Shown here: positions 48,022 to 60,864 of the stretch, piece by piece
Numbering within the stretch: the first letter of the stretch is position 1
Layout: the number at the start of each line of letters is the position of its first letter
Assembly (NCBI RefSeq): GCF_036417845.1
Contig: NC_089981.1
Coordinates: 76,301,268-76,365,267, forward strand
Direction of reading: 5' to 3'
Length of the DNA: 64,000 nucleotides
Source of the DNA: Apteryx mantelli
Lineage: Eukaryota; Chordata; Aves; Apterygiformes; Apterygidae
Notes under the pieces: generated by a model
Seen by the model: only the letters and a program-made list of their open reading frames with translations
The model's database searches: none
Told to the model about the DNA's origin: nothing
Made by a program: the position numbers and the translations under genes

Positions 48022-48633
48022 CTATATTATATGAGATGAACAAGAACAGGAGAATTGGGCCTTTGAATACTGCCTAGAGGTGATCAGATATCTCACACAG
48101 ACACACATGACCCATGAGGAAAAAAGTACAGATGGAGGATGACAGTGAGGGTTTTGAGGTTGAAAAAGGAAAAGAAAATTGCTTTGCAGGGAGGTGGAAA
48201 GCTCTTGCCAGTATAATGGGTAGTATGAAAGATGGGATGAAGTTATGAGTAGGGTAGGCATAGAGAGAGCAAGTGATTGTGATTTGGAGAGAAATGTGAC
48301 TCCAGTATACTTATTTTTATATAGCTTGGTTTGGGTAAACTGAAATATAGAGATGGCTGGTAAGCACTTGAAGTGGTCATCATGGCATGCAGAGAGGTTT
48401 CCTGTCCTGAAGACAGGAGAAAGGGTTAGTTTTAATATTGCAGGTGAAGACATAATGGAATTTCCTAACTGTCTAGGGCTGAAGAAACAGTAAAGAGGAT
48501 GCCTGTATGTATGTTTGAAATGATCAGGACACAAAGCCTGCCCTCCTGTAAGAATTACAGCAGATGACCTATAGGCTGCACACGTGAAGCTGCACAGGTT
48601 CAGGGCAGCAAGCAAGCTGTTGACTGGGCACAA
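48022..48633 (-). other. Longest intronic open frame, 203 codons, unrecognised
   Basis: A minus-strand ATG frame of 203 codons in intron 1. Its composition (rich in Ser, Leu, Cys and His, few acidic residues) is what an antisense reading of purine-rich DNA gives. I see no signal peptide, domain or repeat, no promoter features and no splice signals nearby. It is most likely a chance frame; it is listed because its length stands out in this intron. Confidence 0.15.
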
Positions 48634-48850
48634 GGACTGCTGCAGCTTCTCCTGTTTCCCGGTCCCTTCTCCTTACGCAGGGCAGCTGGCAGCTGCGTGA
48701 GCGCAGAGGATGCTGGAGGGGTCCGAGAGGAGCCTGTCAGCAGGGGGGAAGGAAGAGGGGGGTTTGGGCAGGAGTGTGGGGGCAAATTTACCCTAGCCCT
48801 CCCCCTCTCTCTAGAAAGGACCCTGGATTCAGGAAGGGAATTTGAGTCGT

Positions 48851-48867
48851 CTTTTTTTTTTTTTTTT
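48851..48867. repeat. Poly(T) tract
   Basis: A T run of about 17 bases in intron 1. Confidence 0.85.
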
Positions 48868-49184
48868 CTTTACTCATTCATACACAGGTATAGTTTGCAC
48901 AATCTTCCAGTAAAGGCTTTTGTGGCTTATAATGCATAAAAACATGTTAAATGGTGAAAGAAGGGAGAAAAGAAAAAGGTGAAGAAAACATGTTAATTTT
49001 GAGTTGCATGTCTAAAAATCTGGGACAGATATTTAGCACAGCTAGTTCAAAGACACCTACTTTCTTTCTGTAAAATACAACTGTATTTCACAGAACATTG
49101 GGAGAGGGTTGGCGTTTGAGAAGCACTGTGTTAATGAATGCAAGTGTCAGTCAGAGATAACATCAAAGCAAGAAATACAAACTT

Positions 49185-49300
49185 GCATAGTGAATTTAGG
49201 CAAGTTATTTCACTCTCATTACCTTAGTTTCCTTGCTTGTAAACTCAGAGGAAAGAGTATGTACCTACTGTAGAGGAGGTTATTGCAGTAATCTGAAATC
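49185..49300 (+). mobile_element. MIR-like SINE
   Basis: 'ttaggcaagttatttcactctcattaccttagtttcc', then 'ttgcttgtaaactcagagg' and 'gtacctactgtagaggaggttattg', follows the MIR core in order (…gggcaagttacttaacctc … cctcagtttcctcatctgtaaaatg … gtacctacctcatagggttgttg…). Head and tail are lost. Confidence 0.65.
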
Positions 49301-49383
49301 TCCCTTTAGATTTTCTGAGAACAGTCTCTTCAGATGCCCAAAGTATTTTGCTAGTTGGTGTGCCTATAGCCTTTTGTTTCTAT

Positions 49384-49390
<7 letters not shown>

Positions 49391-49412
<22 letters not shown>
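49391..49412. repeat. Poly(T) tract
   Basis: A T run of about 22 bases, 90 bases after the MIR-like SINE. Confidence 0.85.
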
Positions 49413-49414
<2 letters not shown>

Positions 49415-52284
49415 GACATTAAAATAACTATTACTGCATGTCTTTGGATGATTCTCAAATTACTTTCTAGATAATAAAGAACATTGCTGGTTTTAGTTTG
49501 CATGTTGAAAAGTAGAGCTTGGATAATATTAATCATGCCTCATTATGGATACCTGGTATCCCTGATATTAATGTAACTTTTATATAATTCTGAAAGAAAG
49601 CCATTACATTTATCTACAATTGATCACTGTTTTAGTAATCTGTTCTCTAAGTTGAAAGTAGAAGTAGTAGAATACTAATAAAGTAATATGGTATCCAGGT
49701 TTTTAGTGTCTGCTTAAGAATTGATAGAGAACACCATGCTGGACATGAAACTATAGAACAAGGCACATACTGGGATTATATACAGTGCTCACCTTGCCTG
49801 CAGCTGACTTATTGAGCTGCAGGAGTGATCAGCAGTGATTATAGGCAGGTCAGGGAGGCATGTAGCATGTGGGCTGAGGTCTGTGGATCCTTTGACCACA
49901 ATTCCCTATCCATTTGCAGTTGTAACTGTAATAAACATGGTCTGCGCTATGCTGATGGCTGTGGGCATGGTTATTAGGTATGTAGGATACACAGGATGAA
50001 ATCTATGCTTCTAAAAAATGTCTGTGTGGACTTAGAGAAGGAAGTGAGAATTTGTCCTTGATTCTTTCACAACTTGTGACACCTTTTCAATATTCTTCTC
50101 TTGGCTGGTAAGAAAATTGTAACTGTCAAATGGTCATTTCTGCAACCATGGGTGCCTTGGCTGATGGAAACTTCAGATTTAGAATATCTGGGTGAAACAG
50201 TGAAAAGGTGTAAAATCAACATTTTTTTTCTCAATGAAACTGATTTCTTTTGTAAAGAATTCCATAATTTTAATTACAGTTCTGCTTAATTGGTTACCTG
50301 AAGTATAATTGCTAGTAGAAAAACTTAGAGTTCCTGATAGTTTTGCAGTGATGTGTATTAATTATTTTAACACTTATTTAAAGAAAAAAAGGCAGAATCA
50401 AAAAAAACTTTGAAAAAGTAGCAGTTCTTTTTCCCTCCCTCCCCCCAAAGCACTAAATTAAGATTTTTTTTGCCAGGTAATAGTTTTGATGACTGTCAAT
50501 GACCATTTCTTTGTAAAGTCATGCAAAGTAAATTGTATGAACCGGGTCACATATTAGTTTTGGTCAGTTGATTTCCAGTTCAAATGCCCCTGCTTCTGTA
50601 AGTATCCACCATTACTGAAAATAAATTGAATATATGTACATTTTCTCTCTGATTCATCTACAAGTGGAGTGATGCCTTATTGGTAGGGAAGAAACTTCAG
50701 GAACAGGAAACCTTGATGGACAGTATTATTCTGGCAGCTTTCTCTTCTTTCGCATTTGAGTCTCACACCTCCTCTCCCTAACTTCTGAAAATTCATCCAG
50801 TTACTCTCTTTCTACAGCTGGACCAAAATTGCATAATATAGTATGGATTACGGAGCTAACAATGGTACATTGAGCCTTTTCATTTTCGGGTCACTAGTTC
50901 AACTCTGTCAACAGTTAGAAGAGAGTGTAATTTGTCTTCCTGTGACCACTTCCTAGGCATAATGCAAAATGAAATTGGATTTAGTTTGGTTCTCATTGGA
51001 CAGATTAATACTCTGTGTGGAAAAAAAAAAGATGTTGCAAACATTTCAATAGCATTATTCATGTTTCTTGTTTTTTCTCAACAGCATATAACAACTGAGT
51101 AAGACAGACATACCAGACTTTCTCATGATTCATCTCTAGGCCTATTCTCTCCAGGGAAGCAGCATGTTTTGAGCTCATGTGGAGAAACCTGCATGAAGTT
51201 TCTGTCTGTTTGGTAGAGCAGTAGAAGATTTTATTAGCCAGAGACAGTTGGAGACCATTTTTTCTTTCATCAGGATTTCTTCTGGCTTTTACAATTGCAC
51301 CCCTAAATGTAAAGCTGGATTGGGCTCTACATAAAAAGTATGTTTCTTACAATTTTGAAGCTACATAGAATATAAGATGACTTTTGATCAAATAATAATA
51401 CTTGCTTCTACTCCATGTAAAAGATTGTTTCTTGAGTTCCCAAGTTTACTTCATGATTCCTTTTGTTACAAGAAAAATGGTTTATAAATAAAAATAGTAT
51501 CTGTGAGTTTCCAGAACTTGTACAGTTTTCTTCTATCATGGAAGAAAGGGGAGGAGTGCCATACAGAAACACAATTTTTTTGTTTGTGTAGTAATTGACT
51601 GCAGAATAAATCAGTACACTATGAAATAAAAATAACTTGCTATAATGGACACTTTCACAATATATATTGTTAGACTCATTAAAGCTCAAACTATTATTTT
51701 TAATGAGACACTATATGTTAGCTATTTCCAAATCATGAATTATTATAGCTCATTTAGTCATGGATAGTGTTAATTGTAGTTGTTGGGATTTTGTTGTTTG
51801 GCTTCTTTTTTTTTTAACTAAACTTTTAAAAACAGATACAAAGAAAATAGAAACCAGACATGAGAATTCTTCAGTGTTAGTCAAGCCTCAGTAGAGAATC
51901 TGTGTCAGTGTTAGTAGTATGGTGGGCAACTACAAGTATCAAGTATTTTATCATGAATAAAACAACATTCAGAACTGTAAATTAAAGCATTGAGCTCTCA
52001 GCAGAAAAACATGCTGTATCTGATCTTCGAGGAGTTTTTAAAAAATTTAATAGTACTTTATAGAGCTCATAAAATGTTTTTTTTACATTCTAATTAAGAA
52101 TACCAAAATTCAGATTCTTTTACTGGAGATTAAATCACATACAAACAATTCAAATCAAGATGAAAATTATAATAAATTACTAACAAGTGAATGTTTTGCC
52201 ATTCAGTGGCATATATTATAATAGTTTTTATCCAGACTTTCCTCCTGTTTCTCCTTTCCTCAGAAATTGAAGTTGATCAAGTCA

Positions 52285-52450
52285 TTTTTATTGGGGCATT
52301 TGCTGTTTGCAGATCACACTAATTGGGCAACCATAAGGTACTGTGCAAGCTTGGAGGGAATACAGAGGGAACTTTGGAGGATGCTGTTTATCTTCCATGA
52401 AACAAAATGTAAAATGCTCGTCCATTACATAATTAAAATGTGGAAGTAGC
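52285..52450 (+). mobile_element. CR1 LINE reverse-transcriptase fragment
   Basis: The plus-strand frame reads LLFADHTNWATI, SLEGIQRELWRM and FHETKCKML in order. These align with the CR1 reverse-transcriptase stretch carrying the FADDT catalytic motif, a LEG-x-LQ-x-DL-x-R segment and FN-x-x-KCKVL. The catalytic Asp-Asp pair is changed to Asp-His, so this is a dead relic. Neither side extends recognisably. It lies in the sense orientation within EML1 intron 1. Confidence 0.55.
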
Positions 52451-53414
52451 TCCCTGAGGATTTTTAGGGAGATGGGGTGGGGATAATGATATGTTAACAT
52501 GATTTCACTAAATTAATTCTTTGGGAAGTCATTAAATGAGATTGCCCACACTCCATTACTTCCAAAGAGCAAAATCTGACATGGTCCATCATTTTCTTGT
52601 CTTGCTTTGAAACAACTGATTATTGAATAAGTATAATATGCTTGTTTGCAAACTGGTATTAGAGGTCTCTAACAATGTTATGGACATTGTAGAATATAGA
52701 CACCAATTGCCTTTTTGAATTTTAAATCTGAAATAAACACCTCATAGTGATAAAGAGTTTGTATTTATTAATAGCATAGACATTATATTTGATTGTAAAC
52801 TTATGTTAGTCTTTTGTAAACAGGAGAGAAGAAATATTTTGTGTTTTCAGATGTAACTTTTATAATCTGTTGCAGGTCAATATATGAAACATTTCTACTT
52901 GCTTGTAAGGACTCCTAAGCTAAACTTAAAAAATCGAGGTTCCTATGGTACAGAATACATGAGCACATTTCAATATGTAAATAGGAAAGATGGAGAAACA
53001 ATCATTGTTTCAAGGTAGTAAAGGTAAATATTTTTTTAATGAAAACTTTGTAAGAATCTTGTTTTTCGGGGAAACTTGGTGTTTTCAGTAATGCTCTCTT
53101 TTCCTTAAAGATATGGTGAAAAACACAAAACAAATAGAAACAGCTTTTGAGCTTCCCAAGTGTCACTATTGCAGGCAGGATTAGGATGGCTGGACAGTGA
53201 CGAGTTAGAAGCCAAGTCTGGAATTTCCCTGAGATTGTGGAAGGTTTTTCTAGCCTGAAGTCAGGACACCTTTTTTATTTTCTTTCTTTCTTCCTCAGAA
53301 AAAATCATTCTGAAACCTGAGAAAGATGCAGACAGACAATCAGCTTCATATTTATCCCAGGTTTACTAAAAGCAAATGTTGTTTCCTTCCCCCTTCCAGC
53401 ATTTTCCAAACTAC

Positions 53415-53417
<3 letters not shown>

Positions 53418-53450
<33 letters not shown>
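53418..53450. repeat. (CA)n microsatellite
   Basis: About 16 CA units, followed by CCCC. Confidence 0.95.
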
Positions 53451-53453
<3 letters not shown>

Positions 53454-53514
53454 CTATTACTGGCTAGAAAGAATCCTTCAAATTCCCAAATGTCCATACT
53501 GCTTTAAATAGCCT

Positions 53515-53705
53515 GCAGGGTCCGGCAGACGAGTCCTCCCTCTGACCTGACGTCGGCCCGTTGTGCTGAACGGGTTATGTGACGTGGTCCTACCCATCAA
53601 TGTCCGAAGACTTGCACCCTGGCAGTGAACGGCGTGTTGGAAGTGAGTGAGGTCCGGAGCAAGATGGGTGGTCTGGCGAGGTTGCTCAGGCCCCAGGGGC
53701 AAAAG
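53515..53705. other. Isolated CpG-rich patch in intron 1
   Basis: About 190 bases with more than ten CpGs in otherwise CpG-poor intronic DNA. It holds a CRE-like TGACGTCG (53548-53555), a second TGACG half-site (53580-53584) and a perfect 6-bp stem-loop (CCCGTT/AACGGG, 53557-53574). A minus-strand open frame of 74 codons spans it (53478-53702), but I do not recognise the peptide. Candidates are an internal enhancer or promoter, or a relatively young insertion whose CpGs have not yet decayed. Confidence 0.45.
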
Positions 53706-56700
53706 GGTCTTTATCTAAACTGATAACAACCTTATGGGCATTAGCGCGTCTGGAGACTTGGGCAAATCTTTATTAGAGTCAGTCTCTCCATTTCGGTGTT
53801 AAAGAATTGCTGTGGTTTTGCTTTATATCTTCCCAAATATAGGCCAAAATAGTAGGTCAGAAACAGCCAGGACTACTCTGCTCAACTAATCTGAAAAATC
53901 AGGCCTTTTTTTTAGGTTCCTAACTGAATTTTAACATTGAATTTAGAGAGACCGCGTCCATGAATTATTCAAAACATGGATATAAAACATAACTTACTCG
54001 GAGTGTAACACACTAAAACAGTTACTGTTCTGATTTGGGCTAGGTAAGAGTTGAAATCCTGGGCCTGTACAGAGGATAGGAGTTTGGCTGTTGGCTTCAT
54101 TAAGAGTGGGATTTGAAACTTTGAAAATGCACATGACCAAACTCTGAGTCTAAAAAAACCTTGAATTCTTAGGAACATTGTCTCTCGTGGTGAAATGTAC
54201 ACCACCATAATTCAGCTACCTCTGTATTACGCCTTGCACACGGGGAGGTGTGAGGGTGGGAGTTGGGGCTTCCTTTCCCCCCACCCCTCGGCCCTTTTTC
54301 AGCCAGACAGCTTGTCTGTGTCATCCCTGTGGTGGCTGTCTTTCAGTTTGGAAATAAGTAATTTCCTCTGTGTTCAGATATTTTAATAAACTAATTAGGG
54401 ATCATTGCGGACAAAAGATTTTATATATATGATTTTTAAGTTAAGCATTTACATGTGTTGCAAGGCCGGAGGCCTTTCTCTAATTAGAAGTGAGGAGAGA
54501 TCTATTTTTAAAGTTTAGTTTTTTGTTGTGTGGTTTAGCAAGTGTAGCTGGGGTCAGCAACCTAAGTAGATAAGACTTTTCTTGAATGGTATCCTGCAGG
54601 ATCTGCAGCTGAAGGGCAGGATACATTAAAAGAGGTATTAGTAAGATGTTGATTAGTAAGATGCAAGACTGGCTCCTAGATGCTGTGTTTTAGCCACTAT
54701 GTCTACATTAGCAAGCAATGCAGGACAATAGGAATGAATCTGTAAAGCCAAACAGTTAATGCTGAGGGCTCGGTATCCATATCTGTGTGCGTTTGGGGAA
54801 TTTTACTGTGGACTAACTCTCGTCCGGTCCCACAGGCTGAACACCCAATAGCACTGAAGTGCTGCTGGCGCTTCTGCAGTGCACTGCCAAAACTGTGCCG
54901 CGATGTGAACCAAAGAGGGGTAAGTGGGGATGACTGGTTCAAAAGCACCCTCCTCATGCAACCTGAAATGCTGACGTAGCTGGAGCCACTAATTAGGAAG
55001 GTTAGTGGCTGATGGGGGCGGCTGCTGCGGCAGCTAGGGCCAGGGCAGTTGGTGGTATTTCTTTCTTTGAAAAATTCTCTGATTCCTTAATGTAGTTCTT
55101 ACTTTCTAATTTGGGAAGGAGAAATAGGGTCTGGTACGCTGCTCCTGAAAAGTTACGTATGTGTCGTTCCCATCTACGTTTTTCTCGAGAAGAAATTCTT
55201 AACGTGACGAACAAGTTGATGCAGGACTCGTGCTGCATTTCAACTGCAGCTTTGCAAGTCCAAAGATTTATTTGCAGCTGTTTTTCAAAAAGCACGTTGT
55301 GCATACGGATAATGTTCAGAATGGAAAAATTAAAAACTCTTGATTCTTTTTTGAGTGCAAATTAATGGATTGGACAAAATCAGAATCAAGGCTTGAAATT
55401 TATATTGGTTGTGCTTTACTGAAAGGTCTAGGCTCGTTCTTGTTAAAGGGAGACAGATATTGGGTGTAGCAGTCTGTCTGTCCACAATAAATATTTTTTT
55501 TACCTAATAGATTGTTATTTCTGCCTCTGTTTTTAAAGCTGAATAAATGAGAAGATTCAAATGTTAGTTTTGTTCTTGGAATATGATTGAGTACTGTGTA
55601 TTGGGATTTGCTTAGTTTTTACTGCGCTATATTTGACGGTGCATTATCTGAAAGATTTAGAATAAGCATGTTATCTGCACAAAAGTTTGAAAAAAATGTT
55701 TATGGTTATCATACCAGTAGTGTCTCAGAACAACTTTCCAGCTGAGTTGTCTGAACTGTATTTCAGGTTGCTTTTATGACAGGGACACTTTGGTTTTTGA
55801 AACAGTTAAGAAATTTAGTCATGGGATTAAATATTCAGCTGTGGAGGTGAAAAGTGTCTGCCGTTGTGTTAAACAAGTGCTTTGTAACTAAAATTCACTG
55901 AAGCTGTAAAATATGTTCTTTGGTAAGGTCTTACAACAGCCAGACATTTATACTTATTTCTTATGTAGCTCATGAATGTAAGGCATTTGGATGAAACTTT
56001 AAAGCCGTGAACAGAATAGTGTGGTTTATTCCAGTACTGTCTCATATGTAACATATATGAGAGATTCTGTCGCATAGCTGTGATGATTCCCATGTAGGGT
56101 ATTACTGCTGTGACCCCTGCCTCTTATATGCAGACATACTCCTGCATGAATAATATGCTTCTTTCTAAAATTTGTTTAAATGGGGGGAGTAAATACCAGG
56201 GGATCTACTTTCTTTCTTTTTTCTTTTTTTTTCTTTTGGTCTGGAGCAAGGACAAAAAAAGGAGATACGGTTCTTTGTAGCTGCTACTTTTGGTAAAGTT
56301 TACCCAGTTTTTGATTTGTATGTATATAATAGAAAATCATTCTAACCGCTAACTTCGTAGATGAGTAACACCATATAATCATGCTGTTTCTATTTTTAAG
56401 TTCAATAAAATAGTTTAACAGTAAAACATAGATTGGGGGGGGAAATGTATAAGGGATGTGAAAGATGACAGACTTGGTCCTGCAGGTGTTATGAGACGAG
56501 GGCATATAGGTTTGCTTAGGAGAAGTTAACAAACCGGAGAGCAGTGGAAGCTTGAAGACCATAGTACAAAATTCCGGAGACTGTGGCTAAGAGGATACTG
56601 GTCTAAGTGGCAAGCCGATGCCCACCTGGCCGTCCATTCCCGTTCCCAGGCTGCAGTCGCACTGGCAGGTAAGCCAGCGTAACACCACGCTGCTGCTCAA

Positions 56701-57182
56701 GGGGGAGGCCCTGCTTCCTCTTCTCTCTCCTGCTCCGTGTGGTTTTATCCACAGAGCACTTGACAGACCAGCGTGTTAAATTAGCTCTGACAAATTAACC
56801 TGACAGAAAAATCCATGCAGTTTGTGTGTGGTATTTTGGTTTTGCTTTTGCCGAGTTAGTTTTCTGCCAGGTCAGAGAATTCAATCAGCTTCCGGAGGCA
56901 GCAGAAGATAAATAACAGGAATAATGGGTGGTGCAGATGGAGCTTTTGGATTGACTGATTGTATCTTACGGCACCACACCTTCACTTTCGTCATTGCAGC
57001 TCCTTGTGGCACCATGTGTTGAATGACATCAATAAACTGATCCAGGTTACAAGTGGTCCTCCTTGTTTTTTTGTATTGTGGTAAGTAAGTACAGTGGTGG
57101 AAGGCAAAGTTTTAAAACAATGTGTGAGGCAATTAAGGGGAGAGGCAGGCAGCCGCTAAAAGACTAATAAAGAAGAAAGAAG

Positions 57183-57199
57183 TTTTTTTTTTTTTTTTT
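57183..57199. repeat. Poly(T) tract
   Basis: A T run of about 17 bases in intron 1. Confidence 0.85.
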
Positions 57200-59596
57200 G
57201 CTGCTACAGGCATGATTTATAATTGAATTAAAAGTTCATAGAGCTGGAAAATTACACGTGTCATAAATTTCATTTTCAATCCAGTTATCCATTCAGAGCA
57301 CATTGGACTGACATAAATTTTTTACTATTGAGATTCCTGCTTCTCTTTGGTGGATATTTGGCTTTCATGGTTGCTTTCATGTTTTTTTTTTCCTTCCTGG
57401 AAGCGATGAATCTCAATATTTTAGAATTCTTCTTATGTTCTTTGCAAAAGATGACATCACATTTGATTCATAAAAACATAATGGTTGGCCTCAGGCACAC
57501 AGATGCAGTCAAAATATTTTTTAAACACAGAGATTTTAATTGCATATCATGTCAGTTTTCTTGCATTTTAAAACCTAACTATACTTTTTTATTTTTATTT
57601 TTGTACTTTTGAGAAAGAACTGTTATTTCCATCAGAAGAACAATGATGTCTTCTTCCTTAATGTTATATTGCCTTTCTGGCACAAGTTTGTAGGAAAAGG
57701 CATACCCTAAAAACAGAGCATGAATTAATCGGTAACAAGCATCATCAATGTGATGCTACAGCTCTCTTCTCACAGAATCAAATCTGGACTATTTTAACTG
57801 AAGCATTTCACCTGGCTACAGCAGACTTGGTGAAATGCGAAGAGGGTGATCTGAAAGGTCTCTGCCCATCAAGGAATTTAAGGATGATTGTTAGCTCTTG
57901 GAAGTGTGTGGGTTGTGGGTTTTTTTTTGTTTGTTTTTTTTTTTAATTCTTCCTGTGTAAGAAGACCTGGATTAAGGGCCTTAAACTGGAGAGAGCAGTT
58001 GTCTGTCCAGTTTGTTTACTCCTCTTAGATTCCATAAGGTTCAGGTAAACTTAAAGCGGCTCCACTGTTTCCTGCAAGGCTCTGGAGGATCCTGCAAAGT
58101 CCAGAAACTGTTTGGTTAGATGCTGAATTATTAACCTTGGTAGCTGTGACTCAGATTATGAGAGATTTATGTGCATATTGTTCCAGGAGGGTGTAACTTC
58201 TGGGTTTTTCTCCTTCCTAGTTTTTATTTTCGAGTTTTTAATTTAAAAAATGTTTAGCCTCAGGGAGCTCTCTAAACCAAAGCCTTTTACTGCCTCCTGA
58301 ATTTGGCACTTATTTCTCTTAGTTTAACTCTCTAGGCATGTGCAATGTGAAGGCTTTGAAGTAGCTGCTGCCTGGCTGAAGCCTCTCTGGGGGCAAGGAG
58401 AAGGATAATGAAGTATGTGCTTTTGCCTTTTTTTTTTGTTTTAGTGTGTAGATATTCTAATGACTTAACACAAAACACAAGAGTAAGTGAAGCCACTGCC
58501 TTTTAGTAAATATGCTAAAAATTACAGAATTGCAAAGATCATGCATCTTCCGTGGTTTAGTTTCAATTTTAAACAATCAGATTAAAATCGGCAGTGGGGG
58601 GAAATATTTTTTTCAGTTTTAATTTCTAATATTAGGAACTGGTTAATCCATTTAAGAAGTGGAACATAAAACTGTAGGGGCAGATGTTATGTTATAGTCC
58701 AGTTTTCTTATATGATGCCCCATGGACCACAAGGTGAGGAAGGATGTTTGGGAAGACGACACAAGCTTTTGGACTGTGTCTGCAAATCCCATACTCAGCC
58801 CAGTCAGTGAACATTGGCAGAGTCCATGGCAGTCTGTACCCCAAGCAGCAAACGTGGAAAAAACTCTTCACCTTCGCTCTCCTTAGCAGGGTTCTTCAAA
58901 TGCTACCTCAGCACTGCTGTATACTTCCCCCAAGACTAAAATACATCGGCCACATTCTCTTGACTATTCCAGTCAGCTTTTTCCAATCTGGGTCCCTTAA
59001 AGTGAAGTGTCTTGAGGTAGTGGATTAGAAGTAGGACAAATACACTGGGGGGAGGAAAACGAAAATCTGTTTCAAACATCTTGGGCTTGGAGGAGGCTGA
59101 TGAAGAGCTCTCAGCTCAGTTCTGTTTCAGTGCTCTCAGCTGTGGTATGGAGTATTTCCTACGTCACAGAGATATTATTAACTAATATACATAGTGTTTA
59201 AAAAATAGCATTATATTCTCATTGCTTAGGTTATGTGGCTGTCTAGATTAGTCTGCTGCAGAGACTCAAGAGGTTTGGGGTCCCATTTTGCCTTTTGGTC
59301 TATGGCATAAATCTCTTGTAACAAGTAAAGTGGGTTACATGGCTCTCTGCAGAGGTGCTAGAATTGTTCATACCTCTGAGAATTAATTTGAACAATTAGG
59401 TTCTTGACTGAAAGAGGCAGCTTGCTGGGATTTGGTGTCAAAGTTGTTTAATTGACCCTTACAGATCCTTGATGTTCAACAGAGTGAAAACTGTTTTTGT
59501 AAGCCAATGAAAAATAACTGTTTAACTTAATTCTTGTCTTTGTTTTCATGACTTCTTTGCGTTGTGGAAGCCGTACCATTACAGTAAATGTAGTAG

Positions 59597-59620
59597 TATT
59601 TATTTATTTATTTATTTTTG
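59597..59620. repeat. (TTTA)n microsatellite
   Basis: About five TTTA units. Confidence 0.85.
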
Positions 59621-60833
59621 TAGATACTGATTTATTTTATGCAATAGTGTAGACGATCTGTTTTACTTGCAGGTTATTGTAGTAACTTTTTTCGGCTATG
59701 TAGATATTTATTCAGTTTCTCTTTGTGTATAACCATTTGCCATACTAAAAATAAATATTAGACCTGAACAGTAAATTAAAATCATTCTGTACTGGAAAGG
59801 ACAATACTGTGACTCTCTTGACAAGTTGGGGGCTTGTATGATTGTGGAATCTTTCCTCTCTTTTCCAGCTTCTACTAGGAAGAATGGATATATTGTTGGT
59901 CTCATGAGTTCCCTGCTACCTGTCCTTTGAGCTATGTTTAGGAGCTGTATACCATGAAGATTTTTTTTGTTCACGGCCAGTCTGAGAGAAACAGAACTTG
60001 TATCTCCCTACAAATAAGAAAGGAAAATGATTTTGGAAGACCGCCACAAATATTTTGAAAAGCTCAATTATCATTTGGTACAATTTGTAGGAGTTGGAGT
60101 CTCACTTTCATTGCTGTGGAAGTGGCAAAAAATAAGGCAGTAAAATAAGGTCAGTCCTTCAAGACTGCATCCAAGGCTTGCGATACTGTGAAATTGAGGA
60201 AGTTCTTTGGACTTTTTGTAGGTACAAACCTTTGGAAACAAATAAACAGAGCTGATCATTGTTAAAATGACTATATTTTGCAGAGTTTTACATCACTTTT
60301 TTTCTTATATGATAAAAGTAGCAGCTTAAAAAAAAAAGCCTTTGACAGGCTTTCTCATGATAATTATATAGTAAAAAGATGCTGGGGGTTGGCAAGACTT
60401 TAGATATGAATGATATGCAACTTTGTATGCTTTTTTCTTTAAGCAACATGGTTGCACAGAAAATGAAACACACTGAACCATTGGGGAAAGTAGAGGTTTT
60501 AATGTGGAAAAGAGTTGTATCCATTTGAACTAATCCAAAGGAAGTTGGAGGAAGCTATTGGCACTTTCACTTCTACTTCAGAGTAACTCCTTTGTTTAAG
60601 AAAGAAGTTCTTAATCCAACATATTTTTATTTTAGAATTGTGTACATTAGCTTCCAATTACACACAGGCTCTTATGAGACTTTAAAATTAACTTTCTAGA
60701 ATAATAATTTCTCCTGCACTATATAGTCTGAGCATTGACCATCCTGCAATATTAATCCTATTGAGGGCACAGGAAATAATAGCTTAAATAGGAGATATTT
60801 CCTTGCAATTTGCATCAAGGAGAAAGAGGAAGG

Positions 60834-60864
60834 GACAGAAGGATGAAGAGACAGAAGGATGAAG
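60834..60864. repeat. Two-copy tandem duplication, period 16
   Basis: gacagaaggatgaag occurs exactly at 60834-60848 and 60850-60864 in purine-rich DNA. Confidence 0.85.

Noticed and set aside
52267..52449. 60-codon frame as an independent gene
   Set aside because: It aligns with the CR1 reverse-transcriptase region and carries a broken catalytic motif, so it is a transposon relic.
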